DNA from: Ananas comosus
Lineage: Eukaryota; Streptophyta; Magnoliopsida; Poales; Bromeliaceae
NCBI RefSeq assembly: GCF_001540865.1
Contig: NC_033635.1
Location: forward strand, 5,882,678-5,946,677
DNA length: 64,000 nucleotides
Direction of reading: 5' to 3'
Below, in pieces: positions 46,501 to 58,447 of this stretch. Position 1 is the first letter of the stretch. Every line of letters starts with the position of its first letter. Made by a program: the position numbers and the translations under genes. The notes under the pieces were generated by a model. The model had not been told where the DNA came from. It made no database searches and saw only the letters and a program-made list of their open reading frames with translations.

Positions 46501-47831
46501 AATTAACTCATACCTGCCACGACGTCGTCGGCAACGGCAGTCACAGCAACTCGGGTCGCCTATCCATGGCCACGTGGCGCTCGTCGCGAACCCTCTGGTC
46601 GCATCACCCTCAACGGTTGCTCTCCCGACCATGCCGCAGGTGGCACACCTGCCGGCTGTCCTGGAGAGCAATAGGTCGTCGCTAGTGTCAAGGCCCAACT
46701 ATCACCTTACGGACACTCGTCCCGCATATGGCCCGGTAGCCCACACTTGAAGCACTTGCCCTCTCGTTGCTCGCACTGTTGTGGGAAATGAGGGCCCCCA
46801 CAAATCACACATCTCGCCGAGGACCGAATGTGATACGTCCCCGGAGCTCGAGATCGAGAGCGCGACTTCACAGAGGTCTGCTGGGAACTCGACTGACCAT
46901 CATGTCCACTCACTGGTCGTCCCTTCCCTTTTTCCTTGTAATACGACTCGCGCTTCTCCCGCAGGAATTCATTGCCTTGCTCTATCCACAAGGCCCGATC
47001 CAGGACTTTAGCAAAAGTCTGCAACTTGAGCATCAGCACCGCCTGGTACAGATCTGGCCGAAGTCCACGCACAAAGTAGTCGGCCTTCTCCTTGTCATCC
47101 CACACCACGTTCGGGATACAATGCACGATACGGGAAAATTCCCGCTCGTATTGTCTGACCGTGCGGCTTCCTTGCCGCAGCTTGAGGAACCTTTCCTTAA
47201 GCTTCCGCTTCTCGCTATCGGGGAAATAGGCAAAGAACATTAATCCCCGAAATTCTTCCCACGTCATAGGAGGGAGACTAGGCGGTCGATCTCGCTTGAC
47301 GCCTTTCCACTACACCTTCGCCGATTGTTTCAAGTAATGCACGGCTAGGTTTACCTTGTCTCGCTCCAACGTGTACAAATCCTCGAAGAGTGTTTCCATA
47401 GAATCGATCCACATCTCAACGACCCACGGATCTGCATCTTCACCGTCAAAGGTAGGCGGATCAAATTTCTTGAAAGCCATGAGGGCAGCCAAAGCTCGCT
47501 CCCTCTCCACCGCAACCTCTAGACTAACAGAAGTCGGATCATCCGACCCCGACGGAAACAACTCCGCCGCAACTCCCAGCTGTCCTCGACCAGCTGCAGC
47601 TGGTGCTGCCACCAGCTGATCCACCGCTTCCTGAAGTCTTTTCATTTGCTCCTTCTGACGCGTAGCAGCCTCCTGCTGCCGCTGTACCATATCAGCTTGT
47701 TGCCTCATCACTCCTACGAGCGTGGCCAGCTGATCGCGAAGTTTCGAGTCTCCGCTCACATTGGTTTGCTCAGGGGTACCACTCGTCCCCTCCCGCGCCG
47801 ATCTGGACGAAGATCCCCTACGCGATGCCAT
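46501..47831 (-). pseudogene. Gag of element B (one nonsense codon)
   Basis: Starts at ATG 47831 (MASRRGSSSRS). An N-terminal Gln-rich coiled coil (VMRQQADMVQRQQEAATR) precedes the retrotransposon gag domain (MWIDSMETLFEDLYTLERDK, TWEEFRGLMFFAYFPDSEKR, VRQYEREFSRIVHCIPNVV, FVRGLRPDLYQAV). Two CCHC-like knuckles follow (CVICGGPHFPQQC and CFKCGLPGHMRDEC), ending in a stop at 46707. A TAG at 47310-47312 replaces a Trp of the WWK motif. Past 46707 another frame still reads gag-linker sequence to DDVVAGMS then TAA near 46501, the point just before the protease of element C. Confidence 0.92.
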
Positions 47832-48197
47832 CGCTTCCTGAAACAGGACAACTCGATAAGCTCTCGACCAACTTGGGTCGAACACGAGACCACTAACACC
47901 GGCTCAAAAGCCAATCAGGCGAAAGTCAAACAAGAACGTCTATTCTCGTCTTTCGGCTTTATGTTGTGCGCGCCCAACATAAACACACTCGGTCGAGAAT
48001 AAACCATACCTTGAGTCTACCTCTAATATCCGTCTGAGAGGTTCTGACACAACCCAATCCATTACCTTTCGCCACGTGCCACAAGTTCTCGTCTCTCACG
48101 AGCCTTATTCTCCTACGGTTTCACTATCCTAGGGTCTCCTAGGTCTGTCTAAACCGTTCGTCCCATTCTCTACTTTATGCTCAGATACCATCTTATC
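47832..48197 (-). mobile_element. Element B gag leader
   Basis: 366 bp between PBS and gag ATG. It contains CCTAGGGTCTCCTAGG, also present in the A and C leaders (53180 and 35680), and no open frame of note. Confidence 0.6.
48179..48190 (-). promoter_or_regulatory. Element B primer binding site
   Basis: Plus-strand GCTCAGATACCA, one mismatch from the tRNA-iMet type site used by A and C; a 7-base spacer separates it from the LTR. Confidence 0.85.
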
Positions 48198-51100
48198 TGT
48201 CACGCCCCACGACCAACCGCCAATTTGGACCGGGTCGCGGCGCCGACGACAGACCGCCGAACGGACTGGGTTTCCCCTGTACGCGGACAGAGTCTCCCCT
48301 GTACGTTCTAGGCATCGCAATCCCAACAATCAACGAATGTTCCAACTAGGAACGGATATCAATCCAGATTGCATAAGGAAGTATCAAATATATAAAACTA
48401 ACTGCTATTACACACATTCATTTTACATCCACATTATACATTTGCTTAACTTCCAAATACAATTACATTATTACAATTTATTACAAGTTTGCACTTTGTC
48501 TCTAAACCCGTCAAGCTAGACCACCAACTCGGGTACTGCTACCTCGGTCTCTGGGATAGGGCGCTATCTACGAAGCTACGCCCTCGCCTTGCGCCGCCGC
48601 GCCGCACACGAACAACCTGAAAACACCCCGAAACAATGTGGGGTGAGAACCAACTCCATGGTTCTCAGTGGGTACGGCTACCCAAGGGAAAAGCTCGACC
48701 GATAGGTCCGAGGAGGCACTGCAACATGTTAGTTCAACAATATACAGCAGATATATTCAATTGAAATACATGCCATGCCTCACGATATGCGAAATGGGAA
48801 TCATACAACTCTATGCAACAATTAGTAGATCATTTGATTCTACGCATTACTTGGCTACTCTTAGCTCAATTCATCAACTCTAAGGCCTCTACTACCTTAG
48901 GATCTCAACTCAGTCCACTGGCTTCTAAGGTTTCTATTACATTAACTCAAGCCTATGTCTCTAGCTCATAGGGTTTCTACTACCTCTATCAAGCTAACCA
49001 CCCGACTCGGCTTCGAGTCAATCATCTGCTGAGAGTCCGTGCACTGGCTGCTCAGCAGCCTACCGCTCTCTCTGTCTCAGCCTCCTAGCGGCAAAGTCAT
49101 CGCACACGCTAAGCACGGCTCAAGTCGCATGACTTGACCATCTGGCGGTGATCACTTTACTCTTACCCAGCGTGAGCTTGAGTCATGACACACCGTCTGG
49201 CGGCGAACGAATCACACCTCACCCAACAACGGTACATGTCCAACTCAGCCACCTGGAGGCACCCGCATCGTACTTACCCAGCATGGATTCAGTCTGCTCT
49301 GGCGGTCTGATCCTCAAATGGCTTAACCATCCGGCGGCGAAATCGTCGAACAAACGCCACGACAATGGTTCAAGCCCCGGGCGATGATCTCCATGTGATC
49401 GCCCCCAATCCTCCCTCGGTACCAAGCTCAGCGGCGAAGTCGTCGCACACGCCCTAGCCCCTACCAGGGTCATCACAAGTCATGGGATTCCGGAATCCAC
49501 TTTCCACAGGTCGAGGGTCCATAGCCAACCCTATACTGTCGACCTAGCTCATCTTAGGGGCTATACCACTATACTCATCAACCTAGGTTTAAATACTCTA
49601 GGTTCTAGGTCCATGTCACTTAACCTAGTTACAATTGCTAGGTTCTTGTCCTCTTGCCTAGATGTCCATTTCTATGTTTACTAGTTCGACCTAGGTTTAC
49701 TAACGCTAGGTTCGATGCCACACACCTAGATTGTTCGACTCTAGGTTCACTTGTTTAACCTATGTTCTTCAATGCTAGGTTAGATGCCACTCGATCTACC
49801 TGACAACCTAGTTGTCCAATCAACTCCGCTCACACTAGAGTTATTATCTAGTTTATATGCATATACTCCTAGCATATTCTTTAATGCCGATTATGCATTC
49901 TTACCTGTCATGCTCATTATGCTTTCTACTTAGCATTTTCATCTATGCATTGTTGTTACCATGCATTCTTTACTTAGCCTTTACTTTATGCATATTTATT
50001 AACATGCACCATTTAGTCCTGTCTACATGCATCAACATGAGATTACATTGGTAGGACATAAAGGGCGACCTAGTCGCTTCGGTAAGCACAACCCACCTTT
50101 AATTAGCTTTCCGATTGCTCGTCGACACTTGCAATCGGCCTCTCGCGGCACTCGGCACCCGTTTGGGCCCGATCTCACAGTTGCTCTCCACTAAGCGCGC
50201 CGCTTTGCCGTTTCAAGTGCTAAAGGTCTTCACCTAGCTACCACGGTGCTCAGAACCCGATTTCATGATTTATGGACATCGCCTCGGCCTTCCAGGCGGA
50301 AACGAAGCTCCAAGCGTCTGATTCTTCAATATCTTTGCAACGGCTTATCGGATTGCCGAACCGACTTCGCCAACATGTTTCGTTACCTACCAATTAGGTT
50401 AATAGAGGGTCAAATGAGATCAAACTCATCTATTTACAAAAACCCCACTTGGGTGCCCTAGAATGCCATCACTACCAAATCCACCAAATCGATCTATCAT
50501 TTGGGTACAATCCCTCTTGATAGCACGCTAGGGTTCCATTCCAACCATTTCTAGGGTTTAAAACCCATTCCCAAGAGATCTACCATGAGAGGGCTTGGAA
50601 GCTTACCTCTCCAAGAGCTCCAAGGGGAAGAAGAAGATGAAGAGGATGATGGTGACGATGATCCTCTTCTTCTCCTCCATCTTTTCCTTCTTTTCCCCTT
50701 CTCTTTTCCTTTCTTTCTTTTCCTTTCTCTCTTCTCTTCTTTTCCTTTTCCTCCGCATGATCGGAGCGAGAGAGAGAGAGAGATAGTGAGGGAGAGTGAG
50801 GGAGTGAGAGAAAGAGAGAGAGAGAGAGACCTCTCTAATAACCCCTCATATGGCCATTTTGCACATAAGTCCCTCAACTTTTCATCTCTTACACAGCCTT
50901 TACTGGGCTGTTTGCGCGCGGAGGGACCGGTCTCCCCGACCAGGGACCGGTCCCCAAGAGCTCTCCCAGGCAGCACGCGTACGGGAACCGGTCTTTCCCT
51001 GAGGGACCGGTCCCCAGGAGACTGGTCTGCCCACCAGAGACTGGTCCCCGAGAGCTCATCTCGCGGGACTTAGCCAATTTTCGGCTATTTCCGCTGGAAT

Positions 51101-51374
51101 CACCTACGGGGACCGGTCCCTCCCTGACCAGGGACCGGTCGCACCAGTGACCCCAGCCTCTACTGATGGGACCGGTCTCTCCAACCAGAGACCGGTCCCC
51201 GAGGGCAACTTCAGCCCAATAATGCAATTTGCATGATTTGCCCTCGCGAATTCCATTCCAATGCACTTCTTGGGTTTTGTGCATCTTAAGCTTTTCCAAA
51301 GCTTATCCAATCGCCCAATAGTCGATTCTGGACGAAGCGCAACTCTCCAATTTGGGGAAATTCAGGGCATGACA
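48198..51374 (-). repeat. Element B 5' LTR
   Basis: 3177 bp, TGTCACGCCCC...CAGGGCATGACA. Much of it, for example about 43150-43560 against 49850-50260, looks identical to the 3' LTR, while the first 150 bp differ at around eight sites. The hairpin (48644-48667) is a perfect 9-bp stem. The ACCGGTC cluster spans 50925-51210, one unit more than the partner, with a CATATG box about 73 bp away on the promoter side. Confidence 0.93.
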
Positions 51375-51600
51375 ACGAGTCTCATCCTCGGTTCATCACC
51401 AGCAACTCGCCGGCACCGACCAATCACCTATCCATTTTGGTAGGCGACGCACTATCCACAACTCATGCATGCTAGGGTAGCTACACTAACCCATATCCTG
51501 GTCCCTACTATACTTATGAATAAATAGTAGCAACAGACTGCATGATAAATGCATGCAATACACCAACTTTACATCATGCAGGAACATATGCTTGCTTCAA
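51375..51600 (-). mobile_element. Element A internal DNA right of B
   Basis: Continues A after the ACGAG duplication. Non-coding, up to the CATACCTGCCAT point where the gag frame begins on the minus strand. Confidence 0.7.
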
Positions 51601-52882
51601 TTAAATCATACCTGCCATGACATCGTCAGCAGCAGCAGGCTCTACAACCTGGGTCGCGTATCCACGACGACTTGGCGCACGTCGCGAACCTTCCGGTTGT
51701 CGCGTCCTCAATGCTCGCTCTCCAGACCATGCCATAGGTGGCACACCTGCAGGCTGTCCCGGAGAGGAAAAGGTCGTCGTCAATGCCAGAATCTAGCCAT
51801 CCCCCAGCAGGCAATCATCTCGCACATGGCCCGGCTGCCCACAACGAATACATCTTCCATCGCGTAGCGGACATCGCCGTGCCCAATGGTAACCACCACA
51901 AAGCACACAGCCTGGGGAGGATCGGGTAGAGGACGACTTCGGTGGTCGCTTGGAACTCGATTGACCACCCAAACTGCTCGATTGTACCCTCACCCCTCCC
52001 CAGCTCACGTTCATAAGATTCGTGCTCCTCCCGCACGAAAGCCTTGCCTTCTTCTACCCACAAGGCCCGATCCAAGACTTTGGCAAAAGCTTGCAACTTA
52101 AGATTATGTACAGCTTCAAAAATGTCCAGCCGAAGTCCCCGCACAAACCAATCAGCCATATCCTTGTCATCCCACACCACGTTCGAGACACAACTCACAA
52201 TACGGGAAAACTCCCGTTCATACTCCCTAACCGAGCGGTCTCCTTGCCGCAGCTTCCGAAACCTTTCCTGAAGCTTCCTTTTTTCACTATCGGGGAAATA
52301 AGCCAAAAATATTAATCCCCGGAACCCTTCCCAAGTCATAGGAGGAAGACTAGGCGATCGGTTCTGCCTGACGCCTTTCCACCACACCTTCGCTGACTGT
52401 TTCAAACAGTGCATGGCTAGGTACATCTTATCCCACTCCAAGGTGTACAGATCCTCAAAGAGAGTTTCTATGGAGTCAATCCACATCTCCACAATCCACG
52501 GATTTACATCCTCTCCATCAAAGATAAGCAGATCAAACTTCTTGAAGGTCATGAGGGCCGCCAAAGCTCGCTCCCTCTCCGCCTCTGCCTCTAACTTATT
52601 GGGAGTCGGATAGCCCGACCCCGACGAAAAGATCTCTACCGTAACTCTCGGCCGTACTCGACGAGCCGAAACTGGTGCGGTCACCAGCTGATCCACCGTT
52701 TCTTGGAGTCTGTTAATCCGCTCCTCCTGGCGCGTAGCAGCCTCCTGCTGACACTGCACCACACCCATAAGCACTCCCAACTATCCGCAGAGCTCCGAGT
52801 CTCCACTCGCTCCAGACCGCTCAGGGACACCACTTGTCCCAGCCCGCACCGATCTGGATGAAGATCGCCTACGCGGTGCCAT
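51601..52882 (-). pseudogene. Gag of element A (stop and frameshift)
   Basis: ATG at 52882 (MAPRRRSSSRS). TAG at 52781-52783 interrupts the coiled-coil N-terminus. The gag domain follows (MWIDSIETLFEDLYTLEWDK, TWEGFRGLIFLAYFPDSEKR, VREYEREFSRIVSC, WFVRGLRLDIFEAV). A frameshift near 52010 moves the zinc knuckles CVLCGGYHWARRC and CIRCGQPGHVRDDC into another frame, with a stop at about 51793. A third frame holds the gag linker (SPGQPAGVPP) to DDVMAGMI then TAA near 51600. Clearly the same family as B, and more decayed. Confidence 0.9.
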
Positions 52883-53243
52883 CGTTCCCTGAAACTCGAC
52901 AACTCGGTCAATTCTTGACCCTCTAGGTCGAACGCGAAACAATTAGCATCGACCCAGACTAAATCAGGCGAAAGTCAGACAAGAGAGCCTATTCTCACCA
53001 CTCGGTTTCACGTTGTGCGCACCCAACGTGAACACCCTCGGCCGAAAATAAACCACACCTTGAGTCTACCTCTAACATCCTTTTTAGAGGCGTACAACAC
53101 TTGACCCAATCAGTTCATCTTTCGCCACAAGTCATAAATTCTCGTCTCTCACGAGCCTAAGTTCCATATGGTTCACTATCCTAGGGTCTCCTAGGTCCAA
53201 CTAAACTATTTTTATTCTCTTTATGCTCTGATACCATTATATC
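52883..53243 (-). mobile_element. Element A leader and PBS
   Basis: The leader includes CCTAGGGTCTCCTAGG near 53180. The PBS GCTCTGATACCA (plus view) lies at 53225-53236, 7 bases before the LTR. Confidence 0.8.
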
Positions 53244-54580
53244 TGTCACGCCCCGAGACCGCCAATTTGGTCGGATTCGAGCATGCCGACAGACTGCCGA
53301 GCGAACAGAGTTTTTCTTGTACGTCCAAGGCGTCGCAACAGTACAAGTCAAATGGTTCCCAACAGGAACAGATTTCACATACTGAATGCATAAGAAAGAG
53401 ATCGAAAACATAAAGTACTAATCTATTACAAGCATTCAGCTCATTTACATCCAATTTATATTTTTCATATCCTTTGCTTTTAAATACATACAGTTATTAC
53501 AAATTATTACAATTTGGCTCATTCTTTTCATTTCCACCCCTAAGCTAGGCCGACTTGGGGTACTGCTATCTCTGGTCTCAGTGGTAGGGCGCTATCTATG
53601 GAGCTACGCCCTTTCCTCGCGTCGCCGCGCCGCTCGCGTGTGGGCCTGAAAAAACATGGGGTGAGAACTATTGTCCATAGTTCCCAGTGGGTACGGCCAC
53701 CCAAGGAAAAGGCTCGACCCACCAGGTCCAAAGGAGGTACTACAAACATGTTAGTCCAACAGATATCCACAGATAATTTATGCAAGTATTAAATACATAC
53801 GTATACCTCACAACATGCAATGTGTGATTCATGCAATTAGATCTCCTGATTCTACTTTCTATCACGCTATCCACAGCTCATCCAACTAGCTTCTAAGGTT
53901 TCCCCTATCTTAGATCCATATCACTCTATATCACTTGCTATTTTCACCTAAGGTTTTCTTTACCTTAGCCAACTATGCCACTCGACTCGGTCTTGCGTCA
54001 ATAATCGCGGAGAACCACGCTCAGTCAGGCTCGAGGTGAAGGACGTCTCACATACACCTCAGCCTTAAATCCTCTTGACTATAGGTCTCCCACAGGGTGA
54101 GGATGTACCGTCGAACCCCGGACCACAAGTCGCTCAACGGACCAACAGGCGAGGAGAACCACACGTACCCGTGTCCACCTGTCACATGGCATGCCAGGCG
54201 AGAAGAACCACACATATCCGCTGAATCACTGCCGGGCGAGAAGAACCACATATACCCACAGTTATGATTCATTTTGCCATTCAACTTGCCAACTCACTTG
54301 CCAGGCGAGGAGAATCACACGTACCCGCAAGCACTATCCGCTGCCGAGCAAGTTGAACCACACGTACTCGCAGCAACCAATCCTAGGGATTTCGGAATCC
54401 ACCTTTCAACTCTCAAGGGTTACTCATATACCCTACAATGTCGACCTCTCTAGGTTCGACTTATACATATCCTAGTGGTCACTCTACCACTATAGTTCAC
54501 AACCTAGGTTTAACCACTCTAGGTTCAATGCCACTATATCTCATAACCTAGGTACAACCACGCTAGGTTCAATCTCATTT
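53244..54580 (-). repeat. Element A 5' LTR, left segment
   Basis: Starts TGTCACGCCCCGAGACCGCC. Contains the hairpin (53662-53686), about five copies of a ~50-bp unit with GAGAAGAACCACACRTACCC (54000-54380) and the CTAGGTTC repeats (54440-54580), then is interrupted by solo LTR E4. Confidence 0.88.
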
Positions 54581-55352
54581 TGTAACATGCCAAACTTTTA
54601 TAGTTATGAAGTTACGGCGGATGTTAGTATGGAAAGCTATTCTTGGATTTGTTCCGGTGAAGTTCGGGAGCATCCGAGTGTTTTCGCTGCGTGTTGGACG
54701 CGGACACGGAATGCTATGTTAAACTTTGGACTAAATTCGGCAAAGTGCAGGTGAAAGGAGAATCCAAACGCGCTCGAAAATGTGTTTCAGGGGTCTCGGA
54801 ATGATTAGTGATGAATCGGAGGCCCAACGAGCGAAAACAAAGCAAATCGAAGAAAATTGGCAAAAGGCTGAAATTTGGGGCTGATGGACCTACGAGGTCC
54901 GGACCTTTAGGGCCAGGGTCCGAACCCCGAACCCAAAACCAGCCCAGGCAGGGTGGCATTCTTGTAATTATGGTGGTGGGGCTTGTATAAAAAGGGGCTT
55001 CTTCTCCTTTCTTCTTCTTCCTCAGCTCACCACACACACACACCTTGGGATAGAGAGAGAAACTCTCTTTTCTCTCTCTAGATCCCCTCTTTCCCTCTCT
55101 AGATCTCTCCTCCAAATTCACAGGGTTGGTCGAGAAGAAGCTTGGGAACGCGTTGGGAGTGACGGATTGAGTCCTCGTGCTACTGGTGGAGCGGCGTGCT
55201 TTCGACTCGAGGTTCACATTTTGGTAAGTGTTTAGGATTTGGTTAAATCCTTCATGAATGGTATTTTAGAGATCCGTAGGCAATTATATGCATGTTCCTC
55301 CTTGTGATTATGGGTTATTTGGAGGATATGTGGATGCTAGGGCTAGGATAGG
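54581..55352 (+). repeat. E-family solo LTR E4, 5' segment
   Basis: Plus-oriented E LTR starting TGTAACATGCC. U3 has GGTCCGGACC and GGGTCCGAACCCCGAACCC (54895-54940), then a clear TATA box TATAAAAAGG (54986-54995) and a CT-rich leader. Flanked by CATTT (54576-54580) and TATTT (60428-60432), a one-mismatch target duplication. Interrupted by solo LTR H. Confidence 0.85.
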
Positions 55353-58300
55353 TGTCACGCCCCGCGACCACCCGCCTATTTGGCCGGGTCGCGGCGCCGC
55401 CGACAGACTGCCGAATGGACAGAGTTTTTCCTGTACGTCCTAGGCGTCGCAATCAATACAAAACGTAGGTCCAACCAGGAACTGATATCCATCAAGATTG
55501 CATAAGGAAGTATCAATAACATAAACCTAACTGCTATTACAAGCATTCATTTCATACAATTTATACATCACATTTTTCTTTTACATTGGACTTCCAAATA
55601 CAATCTAAGTTATTACATCACTTTACAAGTTTGATATATTTTGTTTCATCGTCCTCTAGTCCTCTAAGCTAGACTGTCTCAGGGTACTGCTACCTCAGTC
55701 TCTGGGTAGGGCGCTATTTACGGAGCTACGCCCTTGCCTCGCGCCGCTACGCCGCTCACATGCAAACCTGAAACATCCCAAAACAACGTGGGATGAGAAC
55801 CAACTCCATGGTTCCGAGTGGATACGGCCACCCAAGGAAAAAGCTCGACCAATAGGTCTGAGAAGGCACTGCAACATGTTAGTTCAACAATATACAACAA
55901 ATATATATTCAAATTAAAATACATGCCATGCCTCACAATATGCGATATGAAAATCATGCAACTATGGTAGATCACTTGATTCTACATTTTACTTGGCTAA
56001 TCTTATCACATATCATTCACTCTAAGGTGTCTATTACCTTAGGATCTCACTCAAGTCCACTGACTTCTAAGGTCTCTATTACCTCAGCTCTAGCCTCTAT
56101 CATTAGCTTATAAGGGTTCCACTACCCTATCGAAGCTATCCACCCGACTCGGCCTCGAGTCAATCATCCGCGGATATTCCGCGCATTGGCTGCTCAACAG
56201 CCTACCGCTCTCTGTAACTTAGCCTCTTAGCGGTGAAATCGTGGCACACGCTGAACCCGGTTCAAGTCCCTTGACATAGCCATTTTGGCGGCGAACATGT
56301 TGCACTTACCCAGCGAGGACTCAAGTCATGACCTATCCATCTCGCGGCGAACTAATCGCACCTCACCCAACAATGGTTTCAGTCACGACTCAGCCACCTG
56401 GCGGCACCCGTATCGTACTTACCGAGCAATGGTTTCAGTCAATCCCAGCGGTCTGATCCACATTCGGCTTAACCATTCGGCGGCGAAATCGTCGCACACG
56501 CCACGACAACGGTTCAAGCCTCGGGCGGTGATCTCCATGTGATCGCCCCCAATCCTCTCTTGGTATCAACCTCAGCGGTGAAATCGTCGCACACGCCCTA
56601 GCCTTGATACCAGGGTCCTCACAAGTCCTGGGATTCCAGAATCCACTTTCACAGGTAGAGGGTCCATAACCAACCCTATGCTGTCGACCTAGAACATCCT
56701 GGTGGTTGCTACCACTATGCTCAACAACCTAGGTTCAACATTACTCTTGGTTCACTACACATCATGACCTAGGTTTTTAACACTCTAGGTCCTATGTCTC
56801 TGTCACATAACCTAGGTACAATCGCTAGGTTCTATATCATCTCTACCTAGAGGTCAACTTCTAGGTTCCCTTGTTCGACCTATATTTACTAACACTAGGT
56901 TCGATGCCACACACCTAGACTTATTCGACTCTAGGTTCACTTGTTCAACCTATGTTCTTTAACACTAGGTTAGGTGCCACTCGATCTACCTGACATCCTA
57001 GTTGTCCAATCGAGTACCATAAAGTTCTCATGCCAATCAATTCTACTCATTCTAGAGTTATCATCTAGTTCACATGCATATCTACCTAGCATATTCTCAC
57101 AATGCTTATCATGCATTCTTTAATTTATCTAGCATTATCTACATATCATGCTCATCATGCAACCTTGCAAACCTATGTCATTTCATCAACATGCATCAAT
57201 ATGAAATTACATTACTTAGACATACAGGCGACCTAGTCGCTTCGGTAAGCACAACCCTCTCCGATTGCTTGTCGACACTTGCAATCGGCCTCCCGCGGCA
57301 CTCGGCACCCGACTTGGCCCGATCTTGCAGTTGCGCCTCAACCGCGCGTCGCTTTGCGATTCCGGGTATTAAAGGTCTTCGGTTATGCGCCACGGTGCTC
57401 GGGATCCGCTCTCGCAATTTATGGGCACCACCTCGGCCCCCCAGGCGGAAACGAAGCCGAAAGCCCTTATCTAGGCAATATCTTCTTGTAGGTTGGTCGG
57501 ATCGTCGAACCGACTTCGCCAACGCATTTCGTTACCTATCAATTAGGTTTACAGAAGGTCAAATGAGATCAAACTCTCATATCTTACAAAACCCCACTTT
57601 GGGTGCCTTAGATGCTACTATAGCGAAATCTACCAAATTGATCTATGAAATGGAAGAAATCTATCTAGATAGCATGCTAGGGTTCCAAATAAACCAATTT
57701 TAGAGATCAAAAATCCATCTCTAAAGATCTACTATGAGAGAGTTTAGAAGCTTACCTCTCCAAGGAGCTCCAATGGTGAGGAGAGGAAGAGAAGAAGATG
57801 GAGATGATCTCCTCCAAGCTCTACTCCTTCTCCTTCTTCTCCTTCCCTTCTCTTTCTCTTCTTCTTCTCTTTTCTCTCTTCTTTCCCTTTTTTCTCTTCT
57901 TCCACGATCAGAGAGAGAGAGGGAGCAGTGAGGGAGTGAGGGAATGAGAGAGAGAGAGAGGGACCCCTCTCATAACCCCTCTCATGGTCATTTTGCACAT
58001 AAACCCCTCAACTTTCCATCCCTTACACTGCCCAGAATGGGCAAAACCCGCGCAGAGGGACTGGTCTCTCCCTACCGGGGACCGGTCCCAGAGGACCTTC
58101 CCCCAATCCACGCGCTCGGGAACCAGTCTCTCCCTACCAGGGGACCAGTTGCCTTGCGCTGCCACAACCCTCAGCCTCGGGGCAACCGGTCCCTTCCTCC
58201 TGGGACCGATCCTCGAGAGCAACTCTGCTCAGACCACGTTTGGGAACTGGTCCCTCCCACCAGGGACCGGTCCCCGAGAGTAGAATCTGCCAAGTGCAGT

Positions 58301-58447
58301 TTTTGCACTGTTTGCTCTAGCGGACTCCATTACAAAGCACATTTTGTATTTTGGACAACTCTAGCATCTCTGAAGCCTACCCACTCGACCATTAGTCAAT
58401 TCGGAGCAAAGTACAACTCTCAAATTTCGAGAATTCACTTCCTTACA
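55353..58447 (-). mobile_element. Solo LTR H (related to B and C)
   Basis: 3095 bp, TGTCACGCCCCGCGACCACCC...CACTTCCTTACA, flanked by ATAGG and ATGGG (one mismatch). It has the B-type order of modules: hairpin (55794-55817), GCGGCGAA repeats (56160-56620), CTAGGTTC repeats (56690-57000), CT-rich leader (57780-57960) and a weaker ACCGGTC cluster (58058-58285) in which several copies have decayed to ACCAGT or ACTGGT. Its end CTTCCTTACA is closer to C's than to B's, so it looks mosaic. Confidence 0.9.

Larger units (their letters stand above)
41495..51379 (-). mobile_element. Complete gag-only gypsy element B (TR-GAG type)
   Basis: A 9875-bp element (41500-51374) with two ~3.15-kb LTRs, PBS, PPT and gag, flanked by perfect 5-bp duplications ACGAG (41495-41499 and 51375-51379). 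The 3574-bp internal region encodes only gag; protease, RT, RNase H and integrase are absent. This fits Terminal-repeat Retrotransposons with GAG (TR-GAG), non-autonomous elements thought to use pol proteins of related elements in trans. It is inserted in the internal region of element A. Confidence 0.95.
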
